From an uncultured Clostridia bacterium (lineage in GTDB: Bacteria > Bacillota > Clostridia > Christensenellales > UBA1242): a DNA stretch of 64,000 nt. The notes under the pieces were generated by a model. That model searched no databases. It was not told the origin of the DNA and saw nothing but the letters and a program-made list of their open reading frames with translations. The translations under genes were made by a program, and so were the position numbers. The stretch covers positions 9,098 through 73,097 of the forward strand of contig CAKVHZ010000002.1 in NCBI GenBank assembly GCA_934754445.1. Reading direction: 5' to 3'. Below are positions 1 to 9,693 of the stretch, in pieces. Each line of letters opens with the position of its first letter. Position 1 is the first letter of the stretch.

Positions 1-133
1 CACATTTATTAGATAAAATTAGTTCTGCTGTAACATAACCGTGGTCGCAACCAATGTCAGCAATAACAGAAGTTCTATCACATAAATTTACAATATTTTC
101 AAGTCTGTTGCTTAAATTCAATAATGTACTCAT
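1..133 (-). CDS. trmK: tRNA (adenine22-N1)-methyltransferase TrmK, N-terminal part
   Basis: Partial gene running off the left edge; 44 codons are visible. It starts at ATG 133 with AAGGAG at 141-146. The visible residues include VIADIGCDHGYVT, which is the SAM-binding motif I of the TrmK/YqfN family (class I methyltransferases that methylate N1 of A22 in tRNA). It lies directly downstream of sigA, the usual place for trmK in Firmicutes, and its ribosome-binding site touches the sigA stop codon, so the two are probably cotranscribed. The rest of the protein is outside the window. Confidence 0.8.
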   Translation of the reverse strand, partial: MSTLLNLSNRLENIVNLCDRTSVIADIGCDHGYVTAELILSNKC

Positions 134-145
134 TTGTTTTCTCCT

Positions 146-1222
146 TTAAAAGAAATCCTTTAATTTTTTACTTCTTGATGGATTCCTTAATTTTCGTAAT
201 GCTTTCGCCTCTATTTGACGAATTCTTTCTCTTGTAACATTAAACTCTAACCCAACTTGCTCTAAGGTTTTAGGAAAACCATCATCTAAACCATATCTCA
301 TACGAATTACTTTCTGTTCTCTTGGAGTTAAAGTATCTATTACTGATAGTAGTTGTTGACGAAGTAAGCTTCGAGTAGTTGCTTCATAAGGTGAAATTGA
401 AGTTTCATCAACGGCTTTATCGCCAATTTTACCACTTTCGCTATCATCAGTTCCCATTGGGTCTTCAAGTGATGCTGGTTCCATTTGAATTCTTTTTATT
501 TCGCTAACCTTATCTTCTGATATTCCCATCTTTTTAGATAATTCTTCTATAGTGGGTTCTCTACCTAATTCTTGAGTTAATTCTTTAGTTGCACGAACTA
601 ATTTATTAATTGTTTCTACCATATGAACTGGTAAACGAATTTGACGAGATTGATCTGCTATTGCTCTTGTTATATGTTGACGAATCCACCAAGTTCCATA
701 AGTTGAAAATTTAAAGCCACGAGTATAATCGAATTTTTCAACAGCTTTTAATAAACCTAAATTACCTTCTTGAATTAAATCTAAAAATTGAAGATTTCTA
801 CCAGCATATTTTTTTGCAATTGCAACAACTAATCTTAAGTTGCATTCACAAAGTCGTTTTTTTGCCTCTTCATCGCCTTGTTGAATTCTTTTAGCTAGTT
901 CGATTTCTTCATCGGCAGAAAGTAGTGGTGCTCGTCCTATTTCCTTTAAATATATCTTAACTGGGTCATCACTGGCAACATTTTTCATTAAACTTTCTAA
1001 TTGTTCAATGTCTATTTCTTCTTCTTTAGGGTCGCTTTTTATAACCTTAACACCTTTAGATTTTATTTTATCAACGATTTCTTGAATTTCTGCACTAGTT
1101 ATTTCATTTTCGTATTTTATAAATTTTGAAACTATGTCTTCATCTTCACTTAAAATGTTATTTTTCTTTTTTGCTACTTCTAAAATCTTTTTTATTTCTG
1201 GTTCAAATTTTTCGTTAATCAA
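146..1222 (-). CDS. sigA: RNA polymerase primary sigma factor SigA (RpoD)
   Basis: Principal sigma factor, 358 aa, the usual size for Firmicutes. A short region 1.1 is followed by region 1.2 ([17 protein letters not shown]), region 2 with [15 protein letters not shown] and the -10 recognition segment around [17 protein letters not shown], region 3, and region 4 with the helix-turn-helix around [20 protein letters not shown]. It is the likely reader of the TTGACA/TATAAT promoters found across the window. Its start overlaps the end of dnaG by 8 bases, so the dnaG-sigA pair is translationally coupled, a conserved macromolecular-synthesis arrangement. Nothing is missing. Confidence 0.97.
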   Translation of the reverse strand: MINEKFEPEIKKILEVAKKKNNILSEDEDIVSKFIKYENEITSAEIQEIVDKIKSKGVKVIKSDPKEEEIDIEQLESLMKNVASDDPVKIYLKEIGRAPLLSADEEIELAKRIQQGDEEAKKRLCECNLRLVVAIAKKYAGRNLQFLDLIQEGNLGLLKAVEKFDYTRGFKFSTYGTWWIRQHITRAIADQSRQIRLPVHMVETINKLVRATKELTQELGREPTIEELSKKMGISEDKVSEIKRIQMEPASLEDPMGTDDSESGKIGDKAVDETSISPYEATTRSLLRQQLLSVIDTLTPREQKVIRMRYGLDDGFPKTLEQVGLEFNVTRERIRQIEAKALRKLRNPSRSKKLKDFF

Positions 1223-2987
1223 TTTTATCCTCCACCTTTAATTTTGAAATTTCTTTTGTTATTTCTTGTAATAGTTTTCCATATTCTTTACGCTCATCTA
1301 TATTATCAGCCTCCATAACTTTATTAGTGTAAAGAGTCTGTTGTTTCATAAGTTCATCAAGTTTTAAAATCTTTTCACAGTCTTCAAAATATTTACTATC
1401 AATTTCATTTGAAGAAAATTGATAATTTATTAACTCATTTAAAGATTTATCATCACTTTCTAAACTATCAAATAATGCTCCAATAATTGGTTCTTTTTTT
1501 TGTTCATTGCATTCTTTTAAATATTCATAAACAGTTTTAAAACTAAAATTATTAAAGTTGTTCATTTCTATAAACTTAGCATAAGGCTTTTTATGCAATA
1601 AACTTGCTAAAATAAATAACTGACTTTTATAAACATTATCGGTTAAAATTATTGGAATAAAATTTTCTTTTTTCTCTTGTTTCGTTGGCATATCTAGTTG
1701 CATTAAATCTCGTTTTAAAACATCTATTGCCACTTTACTAATATCTTTAATAAGTTTTAAATAAATTTCTCGCTCACTATTAGTTTTAATTTCCCTAACT
1801 ATATTTAAACTTTCTTTAATAAATTTACTAAGCATTAATTTATCGTTTAAATTATAACCCTTAGATAAATTAATTATTCTATATTCAAAACAATCTTTAG
1901 CATTTTGTATTTGCTCATGCATTTTTTCTGTGCCGTATTTTTTAACATATTCATCAGGGTCTAAATTTTCTGGAAGTGTTACACAATATATATCAAAATC
2001 TTCATTTTTTAAAACATCAATTGCTTTAAGTGTGGCTTTTTGCCCAGCACTATCACCATCAAAACAAAGTATAATTTTATTGCAAAATCGTTTTAATTCT
2101 TTTGCGTGTAATTGAGTAAAGGCTGTTCCCATAGTAGCAACTGCATTAGTAAAACCTGCATTATGCATACCAATAACATCCATTTGACCTTCTACTATAA
2201 TTATTTCGTTTAACTTTCCTTCGTTTTTTAGTTGTTTTAAAAACTGAATTCCAAAAACAACTTTACTTTTATCAAAAACAATTGTTTGTGGCGAGTTTTT
2301 ATATTTAGCAAGTTTAGGATTATCTTCTAAAATTCTTGATGAAAAACCTATTACTTCGTTAAAACTATTTTTTATAGGAAAAGTTAATCTTTCAAACATA
2401 CTATCAAAAATATGTCCGTTCTTCTCCCCAACTAGTCCTGCTAATTTCATAGTGTAATTTGATATATTTTTACTACTTAAATATTTAACTAAACTACTAA
2501 AATCTTTGCTGTAACCTAGTTCGAATTTTTTAACAACATCTCCACTTATTCCACGCTTTTTTATGTAATTAACCGCGTTTTCGCTTTGTTCTAAATTGCT
2601 TTGATAATAGTTATTTGCTTCTTTTAAAGCATTTAAAACTTCTTCTTTTTCTTTTTTCTTTTTGTATATATTTTCATCTAGCATAACTTCAGGCAAGTCC
2701 ATATGTGCATTATCTGCTAAAAGTTTAACGGCGTCCATAAAGTCTATGCTTTCCATTTCTTCAATAAATTTAATAACATCTCCACTTTTGCCACAGCCAA
2801 AACAATGATAATATTGTTCTAACGAATTAACAGCAAAAGATGGTGTTTTTTCATGATGAAACGGACAACATCCCCAATAAGTGTTACCCGATTGTTTTAA
2901 ATTTACATATTTAGAGATTACACTAACTAAATCATTATTATATTTAAGTTTCTCTAAAAAATCCGCATTAAAACCAAATTTCTGCAT
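1215..2987 (-). CDS. dnaG: DNA primase DnaG
   Basis: Primase that makes RNA primers at the replication fork, 590 aa. The N-terminal CHC2 zinc finger has ligands C41, H44, C62 and C65 (CPFH and CFGC). The TOPRIM domain carries EGQMD (266-270) and the metal-binding [10 protein letters not shown] (309-318). The C-terminal helicase-binding region is AT-rich and poorly conserved, as is common. It is first in the dnaG-sigA-trmK operon. The ribosome-binding site is weak: AAGGG lies about 15 bases before ATG. Confidence 0.96.
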   Translation of the reverse strand: MQKFGFNADFLEKLKYNNDLVSVISKYVNLKQSGNTYWGCCPFHHEKTPSFAVNSLEQYYHCFGCGKSGDVIKFIEEMESIDFMDAVKLLADNAHMDLPEVMLDENIYKKKKEKEEVLNALKEANNYYQSNLEQSENAVNYIKKRGISGDVVKKFELGYSKDFSSLVKYLSSKNISNYTMKLAGLVGEKNGHIFDSMFERLTFPIKNSFNEVIGFSSRILEDNPKLAKYKNSPQTIVFDKSKVVFGIQFLKQLKNEGKLNEIIIVEGQMDVIGMHNAGFTNAVATMGTAFTQLHAKELKRFCNKIILCFDGDSAGQKATLKAIDVLKNEDFDIYCVTLPENLDPDEYVKKYGTEKMHEQIQNAKDCFEYRIINLSKGYNLNDKLMLSKFIKESLNIVREIKTNSEREIYLKLIKDISKVAIDVLKRDLMQLDMPTKQEKKENFIPIILTDNVYKSQLFILASLLHKKPYAKFIEMNNFNNFSFKTVYEYLKECNEQKKEPIIGALFDSLESDDKSLNELINYQFSSNEIDSKYFEDCEKILKLDELMKQQTLYTNKVMEADNIDERKEYGKLLQEITKEISKLKVEDKID

Positions 2988-3079
2988 ATTCTTTTGTTTC
3001 CCTTAATATACATATTATTTATACACAAAAAATTTAAAAAATCCTTTATTTTTTTAAAATTTTTTAAAAAATAATATAA

Positions 3080-3101
3080 AAAAGTGCCCCTTAGCACTTT
3101 T
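3080..3101 (-). terminator. Intrinsic terminator after the mreB-like gene
   Basis: Perfect 8 bp inverted repeat AAAAGTGC / GCACTTTT with a 6-base loop. On the minus strand it is followed by a run of T. It lies just past the stop codon at 3129. Confidence 0.85.
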
Positions 3102-3128
3102 CTATACAAAATAGTTATATAAATATAA

Positions 3129-4130
3129 TTAAGTTAAATTTATTATTTTGTTTAAATATTTTTCATCTGCAATTAATTTACCAAGACCTAAAACAACAGC
3201 ATTATCGGCATTTTCGCTAATTAAAACTGGAAGATTTAAGTTTTTAGACAAATAATTTTCAAGTCCTGTTAAATTTGCTAATCCACCAGTAACAATTATT
3301 CCGTTTATAGATAAATCAGACACAATATCTGGAGTTGCTGAATTAATTAAAACTTTAATTGCCATATAAACTTTTTGAAAATAAAATTCTAAAGTATCTC
3401 TTAATTGCTCCGCCCCAACAACTTCGGTTTTAGGGCTTTTTGTGTTTATATCTACACCGCTAAATTCAATATTTGTTAAATCGTTATAAAACAAACTACC
3501 CACTTCGGTTTTTAATTTTTCACTAGTTAAGTTTGAAATTTGCATATCCATAAACTGATTAACATAAAGTTTAATTGCTTCATCAATTTTATTGCCACCA
3601 AAATATAGTGAAAAACCTTTAATTATTTGATTAAGACTACAAATGGCCATATCAATTGTTCCGCCACCTAAATTTAAACTTAAATAACCACTTGCTTTGT
3701 CTATATTAATATTTGCTCCAAGCAATGCCATTAAAACACTAGGCACTAAACTAACTTTGCTTGCACCAAGTTTTAATCCTAAATTTTTAAAGTTTAAAAT
3801 TTCTTCTTCATTTAACCCACAAGGAACTGAAAAAACTATTTCGAATTTTTCATTATTATATAAAATTTTATTAATAAAATATGCAAGTAAACTTTCCGCT
3901 AATCGCATATCATAAATTGTTCCATTTAAAATAGGAGAAACAAATTCTATATCTTCATTAGTTTTGCCTAACATTTTTTTGGCATTTAATCCAAAATCTA
4001 CTATTTTCATTTCGCCCATACTTTCACTTATTGCAAGCATAGTAGGTTCTTTTAAAACAATACCTGTATGCTTTTTGTAAATGCTTGTGTTTGTAGAGCC
4101 AAAATCTATACCCAAAATTGTTTTTGCCAT
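3129..4130 (-). CDS. MreB/Mbl-like bacterial actin
   Basis: 333 aa actin-like ATPase of the MreB/Mbl family, filament proteins that organise cell wall synthesis. Visible signatures are the phosphate-1 loop GIDFGSTNTSIY near the N terminus, phosphate-2 region LNLGGGTIDMAI around residue 150, and the C-terminal adenosine motif VTGGLANLTGLENYL. The start has a clear ribosome-binding site (AGGAG, 4133-4137 region). It lies downstream of sigE, where sigG sits in Bacillus, so a sporulation-stage role is possible but is only inferred from position. The sequence is more divergent than a typical MreB, so I do not assign mreB versus mbl. Confidence 0.8.
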   Translation of the reverse strand: MAKTILGIDFGSTNTSIYKKHTGIVLKEPTMLAISESMGEMKIVDFGLNAKKMLGKTNEDIEFVSPILNGTIYDMRLAESLLAYFINKILYNNEKFEIVFSVPCGLNEEEILNFKNLGLKLGASKVSLVPSVLMALLGANINIDKASGYLSLNLGGGTIDMAICSLNQIIKGFSLYFGGNKIDEAIKLYVNQFMDMQISNLTSEKLKTEVGSLFYNDLTNIEFSGVDINTKSPKTEVVGAEQLRDTLEFYFQKVYMAIKVLINSATPDIVSDLSINGIIVTGGLANLTGLENYLSKNLNLPVLISENADNAVVLGLGKLIADEKYLNKIINLT

Positions 4131-4180
4131 ATTAACTCCTAATTAATTATAACAAATAAATTTTATTTTTACAATTAATT

Positions 4181-4921
4181 TTATATAACTTTAACTAATT
4201 CCTTTTTTAGTTTAGAAATTATCTTTTTTTCTATTCTAGAAATATAACTTTGACTAATTCCTAGCATATCGGCAACTTCTTTTTGAGTTTTTTCTTCATA
4301 GTTGTTTAATCCAAACCTTAAGTTTATTATTTCCTTTTCTCTATTATTTAACTTTTCAACAAGTTCAAGTAAAATTTTTTGTTCACAACTACTTTCTAAA
4401 TTTTTAGTAACGCTATCGTTTTCCATGCTTATAACATCGCCTAAAACCAATTCATTTCCATCACCATCAATATTTAAAGGCTCGTCTAAACTGACTTCTC
4501 GTTTTAATTTAACAGTTTTTCTTAAATGCATTAATATTTCATTCTCTATGCACCTACTAGCAAAAGTGGCAAGTTTAATGTTTTTATCTATATTAAAATT
4601 GTTTATAGCTTTTATTAACCCCAGCGAACCAACTGATACTAAATCTTCTAAACTTTCACCAGTATTTTCAAATCTTTTAGCGATATAAACAACAAGTCTT
4701 AAATTATGTTCAATTAATTTACTTTTAGCCTGCTCTCTTCTCTCGTTATACTCATCACCTATTAAATTAAGTTCCTGAGCATAAAAATTTTCTTCTTCAC
4801 TTGATAGCGGATTAGGTAATGCTTCGTTTTGACAAAGATAATAAATTAAGTCTTCATCTAAACAAAAATTAAAATCAAATATTTTTTTTAAAATTTTTTT
4901 TACTAAAAATGGAATTTTCAT
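4181..4921 (-). CDS. sigE: Sporulation sigma factor SigE (pro-sigma-E)
   Basis: Mother-cell sigma factor, 246 aa. The first ~20 residues are a basic amphipathic pro-sequence (MKIPFLVKKILKKIFDF), the part removed by SpoIIGA to activate SigE. Region 2 contains NLRLVVYIAKRFENTGESLE and the phrase ATFASRCIENEILM. Region 4 carries the helix-turn-helix EVADMLGISQSYISRIEKKI. DEPLNIDGDGNEL is close to the SigE family consensus. The gene is 9 bases downstream of spoIIGA, the conserved protease-substrate pair. No sigG follows it, unlike in Bacillus. Confidence 0.95.
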   Translation of the reverse strand: MKIPFLVKKILKKIFDFNFCLDEDLIYYLCQNEALPNPLSSEEENFYAQELNLIGDEYNERREQAKSKLIEHNLRLVVYIAKRFENTGESLEDLVSVGSLGLIKAINNFNIDKNIKLATFASRCIENEILMHLRKTVKLKREVSLDEPLNIDGDGNELVLGDVISMENDSVTKNLESSCEQKILLELVEKLNNREKEIINLRFGLNNYEEKTQKEVADMLGISQSYISRIEKKIISKLKKELVKVI

Positions 4922-4930
4922 AATATTCTC

Positions 4931-5788
4931 CTAAATTAATTTTGAATTTAAAAGTGCGTTATATCCTAAATCGTTAATAAAATTTTTAAGGGTTAGTCCA
5001 ATTATTGCATTATTAATTATATTCACACTATTATCTAAATATATCTCTAGTTTCTCTACTTCAATTATCAATATTTTGTTTTTGTTGTTTCCAATACTTG
5101 TAGTTTCAATTATATGAACATTTTTAAAAAATTTATTGAGTTTTGTTTCTTTATTTAAAATAATATCTGTAATAGAAATATCTTTTAAAACATTTTTTAA
5201 ACTAGAATAATTAACCACTGTTATTGGTTTTCCTGTTAAACTATCAACAAGTGTATTACCACTATCTAAAAATCCTAAAAGTTCATCTTTTTCAGCATTG
5301 TTTTCTATAACAATTTTATATACATAATTATTTATCTTTTTTCGATTATAAAAATTTTTGAATATGTTTTTTATAACTATCATTATAAAGAAAGCAATTA
5401 ATACAATTACTCCTAAAGGTAAAGAATATGTAGTAAAATTATTGATTTTAAAGTTTTTATCAAAATACATTAAAATAAACAAACACGCCCCGCCATATAA
5501 AAATGTTATAAATAAAAATGTTAAATAATATAAAATGTATTCCTTAAATTTTACAAATTTTTTTAAAATAATAACCATAACTAAACTAAGCAATATTTTA
5601 ACTAAACTATTAATTATTAAATTAAAGCCAAAAAGGGGCAAAAGTAATGCAACAACACTTCCAAGCAAACTTGATAGCACCATGTTAATTTTATTAATTT
5701 TAGCCTTTAATATTGCCTTTAAGGTTAAAATTATAAAAAAGTTTATAATAAAATTATCAATTAAAACTTGTTCGATATAAATTATCAT
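4931..5788 (-). CDS. spoIIGA: Sigma-E processing peptidase SpoIIGA
   Basis: Membrane aspartic protease that cleaves pro-sigma-E at the forespore septum. It has 285 aa, slightly shorter than Bacillus SpoIIGA. The N-terminal half has about five hydrophobic helices (residues 5-140). The C-terminal half carries the protease motif LLGFLDSGNTLVD with putative catalytic D175. It is directly upstream of its substrate gene sigE and downstream of ftsAZ, the order found in Bacillus. No Shine-Dalgarno is visible before ATG 5788. A possible TAAAAT -10 box lies 10 bases upstream. Confidence 0.9.
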   Translation of the reverse strand: MIIYIEQVLIDNFIINFFIILTLKAILKAKINKINMVLSSLLGSVVALLLPLFGFNLIINSLVKILLSLVMVIILKKFVKFKEYILYYLTFLFITFLYGGACLFILMYFDKNFKINNFTTYSLPLGVIVLIAFFIMIVIKNIFKNFYNRKKINNYVYKIVIENNAEKDELLGFLDSGNTLVDSLTGKPITVVNYSSLKNVLKDISITDIILNKETKLNKFFKNVHIIETTSIGNNKNKILIIEVEKLEIYLDNSVNIINNAIIGLTLKNFINDLGYNALLNSKLI

Positions 5789-5866
5789 TTCATTTTCTAT
5801 TTTAAAACATTTATATAAAATAAAAAATAGAGAAAAACTCTAAAAAGGGCTTTTTTTAGCAAATAA

Positions 5867-5887
5867 AAAAGTCCAATAAGGACTTTT
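5867..5887 (-). terminator. Intrinsic terminator after the ftsA-ftsZ-DUF4279 unit
   Basis: Perfect 8 bp inverted repeat AAAAGTCC / GGACTTTT with a 5-base loop, with T-runs on both sides. A second small hairpin (TAGAG/CTCTA, 5827-5841) lies between it and spoIIGA. Confidence 0.8.
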
Positions 5888-5904
5888 ATTTATTTTAGTA
5901 ATTA

Positions 5905-6306
5905 TTATATAAAATTTACTTTAAATCTTGCATTTATACTTGCAAGCAACTTTAGTGCATTAGGAGATAAAATTATTTCAGGGACTTGCTCGTTTTCTCC
6001 CTTTTTTATGTATAAATCTAATTGACAATAACCATTATTATCTTTAATTAATTTTAAAATTTGCTCTTCTTTACCTATAAAATGACGAAGAATTGTAACT
6101 ACGGCCATCTCCGCTTCTCTATCACTAGCAATATTAGTTGCCAATTGATAATACCCTAATTGTTTAGGATTTGTTAAACTACGAACAGCATCTTTTTTTA
6201 AAACAATTTTATTTGCATTAACACCTATAATTTTGTTTAAAATACTAGGTTCAAAATCACTATCAAAATACATAGTAAAATATGCTTGACTTTTTGCGTA
6301 TTTCAT
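5905..6306 (-). CDS. DUF4279-like protein
   Basis: 133 aa soluble protein, one base downstream of ftsZ and therefore probably cotranscribed with the division genes. The start AKSQAYFTMYFDSDFEPSIL and the end EIILSPNALKLLASINARF follow the pattern of DUF4279, a family of small proteins of unknown function. There are no membrane segments or catalytic motifs. Whether it works in division is unknown. The family call is from memory of the pattern and needs a profile search. Confidence 0.6.
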   Translation of the reverse strand: MKYAKSQAYFTMYFDSDFEPSILNKIIGVNANKIVLKKDAVRSLTNPKQLGYYQLATNIASDREAEMAVVTILRHFIGKEEQILKLIKDNNGYCQLDLYIKKGENEQVPEIILSPNALKLLASINARFKVNFI

Positions 6307-6307
6307 A

Positions 6308-7540
6308 TTACTTGCCTTTCATTTTTCGTAAAAAAGGTGGAATATCACTGTCAACCATAATATTTGTATTTGAGTTTACTGGGCTAGATGGTTGTTGAGG
6401 TTGAACTTGTTGTTCTAGTTCTTCTCTTTTATAAGGATTTTGTCTATTGTTTGTTTGTAATGTGATATTAGGGTTGTTTCTGTTTTGATTCATGAATTTT
6501 TCATATCTTTCTTTATTTGGGTCAACTTCCCCACGATTTTTACTAAAATCAGCACCATCAAAACCAGTTGCAATTAATGTAATTTCAACTTCGTCTTCTT
6601 TCTTTTCATCTGTCCAAACACTTGTGCCGAAAATAATATTACAATCTGGGTCAACAACTTGACGAACTTCTTCTACTGCAACATCAATTTCATCTAAACT
6701 TAAGCAAGCATCGCCTTTAATGTTTAATAAAACACCAGTAGCACCACTAATATCGGTTTCTAAAAGTGGACTATAAACTGCATTTTTAACTGCTTCTTGA
6801 ACTTTATTTTCGCCAGTGGCTGTTCCTATACCCATGTGAGCAAAACCTTTATTTTTCATAACTGTTCTTACATCGGCAAAATCTAGGTTAATTAAACTTG
6901 GTTCAATAATTAAGTTTGTAATACCTTGAATACCTTGTCTTAAAACATCGTCTGCATATCTAAAAGCTTCTAGCATAGAAAATTTTTCTTGCATTTGTAA
7001 TAATTTTTGGTTAGGAATAACAACTAAAGTATCAACAAATTTCTTTAAATTATCAATACCTTTTTCGGCTTGTAACATTCTTCTATTACCTTCAAAACGG
7101 AAAGGTTTTGTTACAACAGCAACAGTTAAAATTCCCATTTCTTTAGCAATTTGTGCTACAACTGGGGCCGCACCAGTTCCTGTGCCACCGCCCATACCAG
7201 CAGTAATAAATACTAGGTCAGCTCCTTCTAAGGCTTCTTTAATAGTTTGCTTGCTTTCTTCAGCAGATTTCATACCTACTTCTGGGTCTGCACCTGCTCC
7301 TAAACCTTTTGTTAATTTTTCACCAATTTGAATACGAGTTTCAGCAGAACTTGTATATAATGCTTGTTTATCTGTATTAACGGCGATAAATTCTGGCCCA
7401 ACAAAACCGAAACCAATCATTCTATTTACTGCGTTACAACCGCCACCACCAACGCCTATAACTTTAATTTTTGCAACAGGAATAATTTGATTTCCTACCA
7501 TTTTAGGCATTTGTTGTTCATAATTTTCTTCTTCAAACAT
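6308..7540 (-). CDS. ftsZ: Cell division GTPase FtsZ
   Basis: Tubulin homologue forming the Z-ring, 410 aa. The GTP-binding glycine loop is [10 protein letters not shown], with the N-terminal [14 protein letters not shown] segment and the T7 loop [11 protein letters not shown] also present. After the globular core comes a Gln/Asn-rich linker, then the conserved tail [12 protein letters not shown] that binds FtsA and other partners. ATG 7540 has AAAGGAG upstream. It lies 14 bases downstream of ftsA, the standard division operon. Confidence 0.97.
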   Translation of the reverse strand: MFEEENYEQQMPKMVGNQIIPVAKIKVIGVGGGGCNAVNRMIGFGFVGPEFIAVNTDKQALYTSSAETRIQIGEKLTKGLGAGADPEVGMKSAEESKQTIKEALEGADLVFITAGMGGGTGTGAAPVVAQIAKEMGILTVAVVTKPFRFEGNRRMLQAEKGIDNLKKFVDTLVVIPNQKLLQMQEKFSMLEAFRYADDVLRQGIQGITNLIIEPSLINLDFADVRTVMKNKGFAHMGIGTATGENKVQEAVKNAVYSPLLETDISGATGVLLNIKGDACLSLDEIDVAVEEVRQVVDPDCNIIFGTSVWTDEKKEDEVEITLIATGFDGADFSKNRGEVDPNKERYEKFMNQNRNNPNITLQTNNRQNPYKREELEQQVQPQQPSSPVNSNTNIMVDSDIPPFLRKMKGK

Positions 7541-7554
7541 AACTAAAATCTCCT

Positions 7555-8718
7555 TTATTTTTTAAACAATCTTTGAAATAAACTTTTTTTAATGTTCTTT
7601 TCTTGAGTTAATGCAATATCAAGCAAAGATAATAAACTAGAATAATGTGGTCTATTTAATTGTGGAACAGTTGGGGCAATGAATTCTAAATTTCTACCCA
7701 TTTGTTTACTTAAATAGTCTTTTGCTCCTTTTAAGTAATTTAATCCGCCACCTGTAATAAGTATAGGTATAAACGGCTTATTTTGCAAGTTAAATTCAGT
7801 AGAATTTAAAATTTTATTAAAAATATTGCTAAACATTTCAAGTCTTGCAAGTATTATTTCATTTACAAACTTTGCTGAAATTGGTTGTAAAGAGCCATTA
7901 ACATTTGCTTCATAAAAGTCGTTGTCTGTAGCATTTAAACTTAAAACTACTTTTCGTTTTAGATTTTCTGCCTGGCTAAAACTTAAATTTAACACTTGGC
8001 ATAAATCTCCAGTTATATGCCCCCCACCCATTGAAAAGGCCTTCATACAAAGTAATCCATCGCCTTTAACTAAACTAACACTAGTAGTAATATAGCCACT
8101 ATCAATTAAAATTAAGCCACTATCTCTTACTTCAGGTTCAGTTAAATATAATGCTTCTGCTAAACTTGAAGAAATAAAATCTATTTCATAAATTCTTGCT
8201 TCATTAAGTATATTGGTAATTAAATTTATAAATTTTTTATCGGTTATTATGTAAGAAATTAAAACATTTAATTTGCTAGTAACTTCCCCTACAGGATTTA
8301 AAACTTTTCGATTATCATCTAAAATAAAATAAATAGGACTACGATTTATAACATAACTATTTTCATCAAAATTTTGACTAGATTCAAAAATCTCAAAAAC
8401 ATCACTATCTTTTAATTTTTTTCGTTTAGGAAAAGTGGCATTTACTTCTTTGGTAATACAGTAAGAAAATTCACTAGGAACACCCACATAAACCTTTTTT
8501 ATGTTATACCTTAAATTCTCTCCTGCCTTTTTTACAGCATTAATAATGGCATTTTTTAAACTGTCTTCGCTAAAAAACTCTCCACCACTAAAACCATCAT
8601 AATTTTCTTCTGCACTTGATTTAATGTTGAAAGTGTTGTTAATTCCTTTTTCTGCAATCATCACTGAAATTTTAGATGAACCAATATCTAAAACTGCAGT
8701 CTCCCCATGTCCCATCAT
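7555..8718 (-). CDS. ftsA: Cell division protein FtsA
   Basis: Actin-like membrane tether for the Z-ring, 387 aa. The N-terminal [12 protein letters not shown] is the phosphate-1 loop, [15 protein letters not shown] is phosphate-2 and [15 protein letters not shown] is the adenosine motif. The last residues [11 protein letters not shown] form the basic amphipathic helix that anchors FtsA to the membrane. Two ATG codons in tandem (8718 and 8715) are possible starts. AGGTG is 2 or 5 bases upstream, but the promoter puts the predicted RNA start almost at this point, so the leader is nearly absent. Confidence 0.92.
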   Translation of the reverse strand: MMGHGETAVLDIGSSKISVMIAEKGINNTFNIKSSAEENYDGFSGGEFFSEDSLKNAIINAVKKAGENLRYNIKKVYVGVPSEFSYCITKEVNATFPKRKKLKDSDVFEIFESSQNFDENSYVINRSPIYFILDDNRKVLNPVGEVTSKLNVLISYIITDKKFINLITNILNEARIYEIDFISSSLAEALYLTEPEVRDSGLILIDSGYITTSVSLVKGDGLLCMKAFSMGGGHITGDLCQVLNLSFSQAENLKRKVVLSLNATDNDFYEANVNGSLQPISAKFVNEIILARLEMFSNIFNKILNSTEFNLQNKPFIPILITGGGLNYLKGAKDYLSKQMGRNLEFIAPTVPQLNRPHYSSLLSLLDIALTQEKNIKKSLFQRLFKK

Positions 8719-8728
8719 ATCACCTATT

Positions 8729-8757
8729 ATTATATTAAAATTTCAATTTTAAGTCAA
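8729..8757 (-). promoter_or_regulatory. Sigma-A promoter of ftsA-ftsZ, almost leaderless
   Basis: On the minus strand TTGACT, 17-base spacer, TATAAT; only 10 bases separate the -10 box from the first ATG, so the 5' leader would be about 3 bases. Confidence 0.8.
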
Positions 8758-8888
8758 CATTAAAAATGTGTTTTTATGGCATTTTTTGGTAAACTTACAT
8801 AATGATTATAATATATCAAAAAAAATTATGCAAGTATTTTTAGAAAAAATTTATAAAAATTAATTTTACTGCATAAATATTAAATTTA

Positions 8889-8916
8889 AAAAACACCCAA
8901 TCAAGTGAGTGTTTTT
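8889..8916 (-). terminator. Intrinsic terminator after the ftsQ-like gene
   Basis: AAAAACACCC / GAGTGTTTTT inverted repeat (9 of 10 pairs) with an 8-base loop. It overlaps the stop codon of the gene and separates it from the ftsA promoter. Confidence 0.8.
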
Positions 8917-9691
8917 AAGTATAATAGGCTTCAATTAATCCTACATTATTTTCAAAAGCCGTTATTTTTCCTTTTGTTTTATCTGGTTTTTGATTATATG
9001 TTGATAATGCCAACATAAATTTTTCAGTAAGTCTGTTCTCTGCGTCTTTTAATATTATTTCTGTTCCGCTACGCATTTTTATTTGAACATCATTTTTCCC
9101 GCTATAGTTTAAGGTGATTTCATTAAAATTTGCTTTTAAAATTAAAACATTATCGTTATAGGCTAAAAGTTCTATTGCTAGTTTTTTTAGTAATGAGTTA
9201 TATTGAGAATTTAAAGTTTGTCCCGCCAATACTTTATTGTTAAATTCATTTTCTATATTTACTAATATAGCGTTATTATGATTATTTTCATAAGATATAT
9301 CATTTTTTAAAACTTTTAACTCGTCATCTAAAATCATATATCCATTTAGTGTATTATTTTCATAACTTTTTATTGCAAACAGTTCGTTTCTCTCAATGCA
9401 ATTTATTGTTAGTTTATTAGGAAAATTTGTTTCTATATTTATTACTTTAATGTATGGATTTGCTTCTTCTATATTTTTTTTATACTTATTTTTATTTGTA
9501 AAAAAAATACTAGCATTATACTTAAACTTTCCGCTTTCAATAATTTCACTTTCTTTATCGGTTAAATTAATTGTATTTGAATAAAAACTAACTTCAACCG
9601 TTTTCAAGCAAAAAATTGTGCTTGATAAAATAACTAAAAGCACAATGAATGCCAAAACTGATAAAATAATAACTAAACTTTTGTTCTTCAT
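8915..9691 (-). CDS. FtsQ/DivIB-like division protein
   Basis: 258 aa bitopic membrane protein. A short cytoplasmic start (MKNKS) is followed by a transmembrane helix at ~7-29. The extracellular part resembles the POTRA and beta domains of FtsQ/DivIB (around NPYIKVINIETNFPNKLTIN, the POTRA core). These proteins link FtsB/FtsL and the septal peptidoglycan synthase. It is 2 bases from the murA stop and upstream of ftsA-ftsZ, the normal dcw-cluster context. Similarity beyond the POTRA core is weak, so the call rests partly on position. Confidence 0.78.
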   Translation of the reverse strand: MKNKSLVIILSVLAFIVLLVILSSTIFCLKTVEVSFYSNTINLTDKESEIIESGKFKYNASIFFTNKNKYKKNIEEANPYIKVINIETNFPNKLTINCIERNELFAIKSYENNTLNGYMILDDELKVLKNDISYENNHNNAILVNIENEFNNKVLAGQTLNSQYNSLLKKLAIELLAYNDNVLILKANFNEITLNYSGKNDVQIKMRSGTEIILKDAENRLTEKFMLALSTYNQKPDKTKGKITAFENNVGLIEAYYT

Positions 9692-9693
9692 TT

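Noticed and set aside
4302..4688. 128-codon plus-strand frame
   Set aside because: Antisense shadow of sigE; Ser/Phe-rich translation typical of reverse frames in AT-rich genes.
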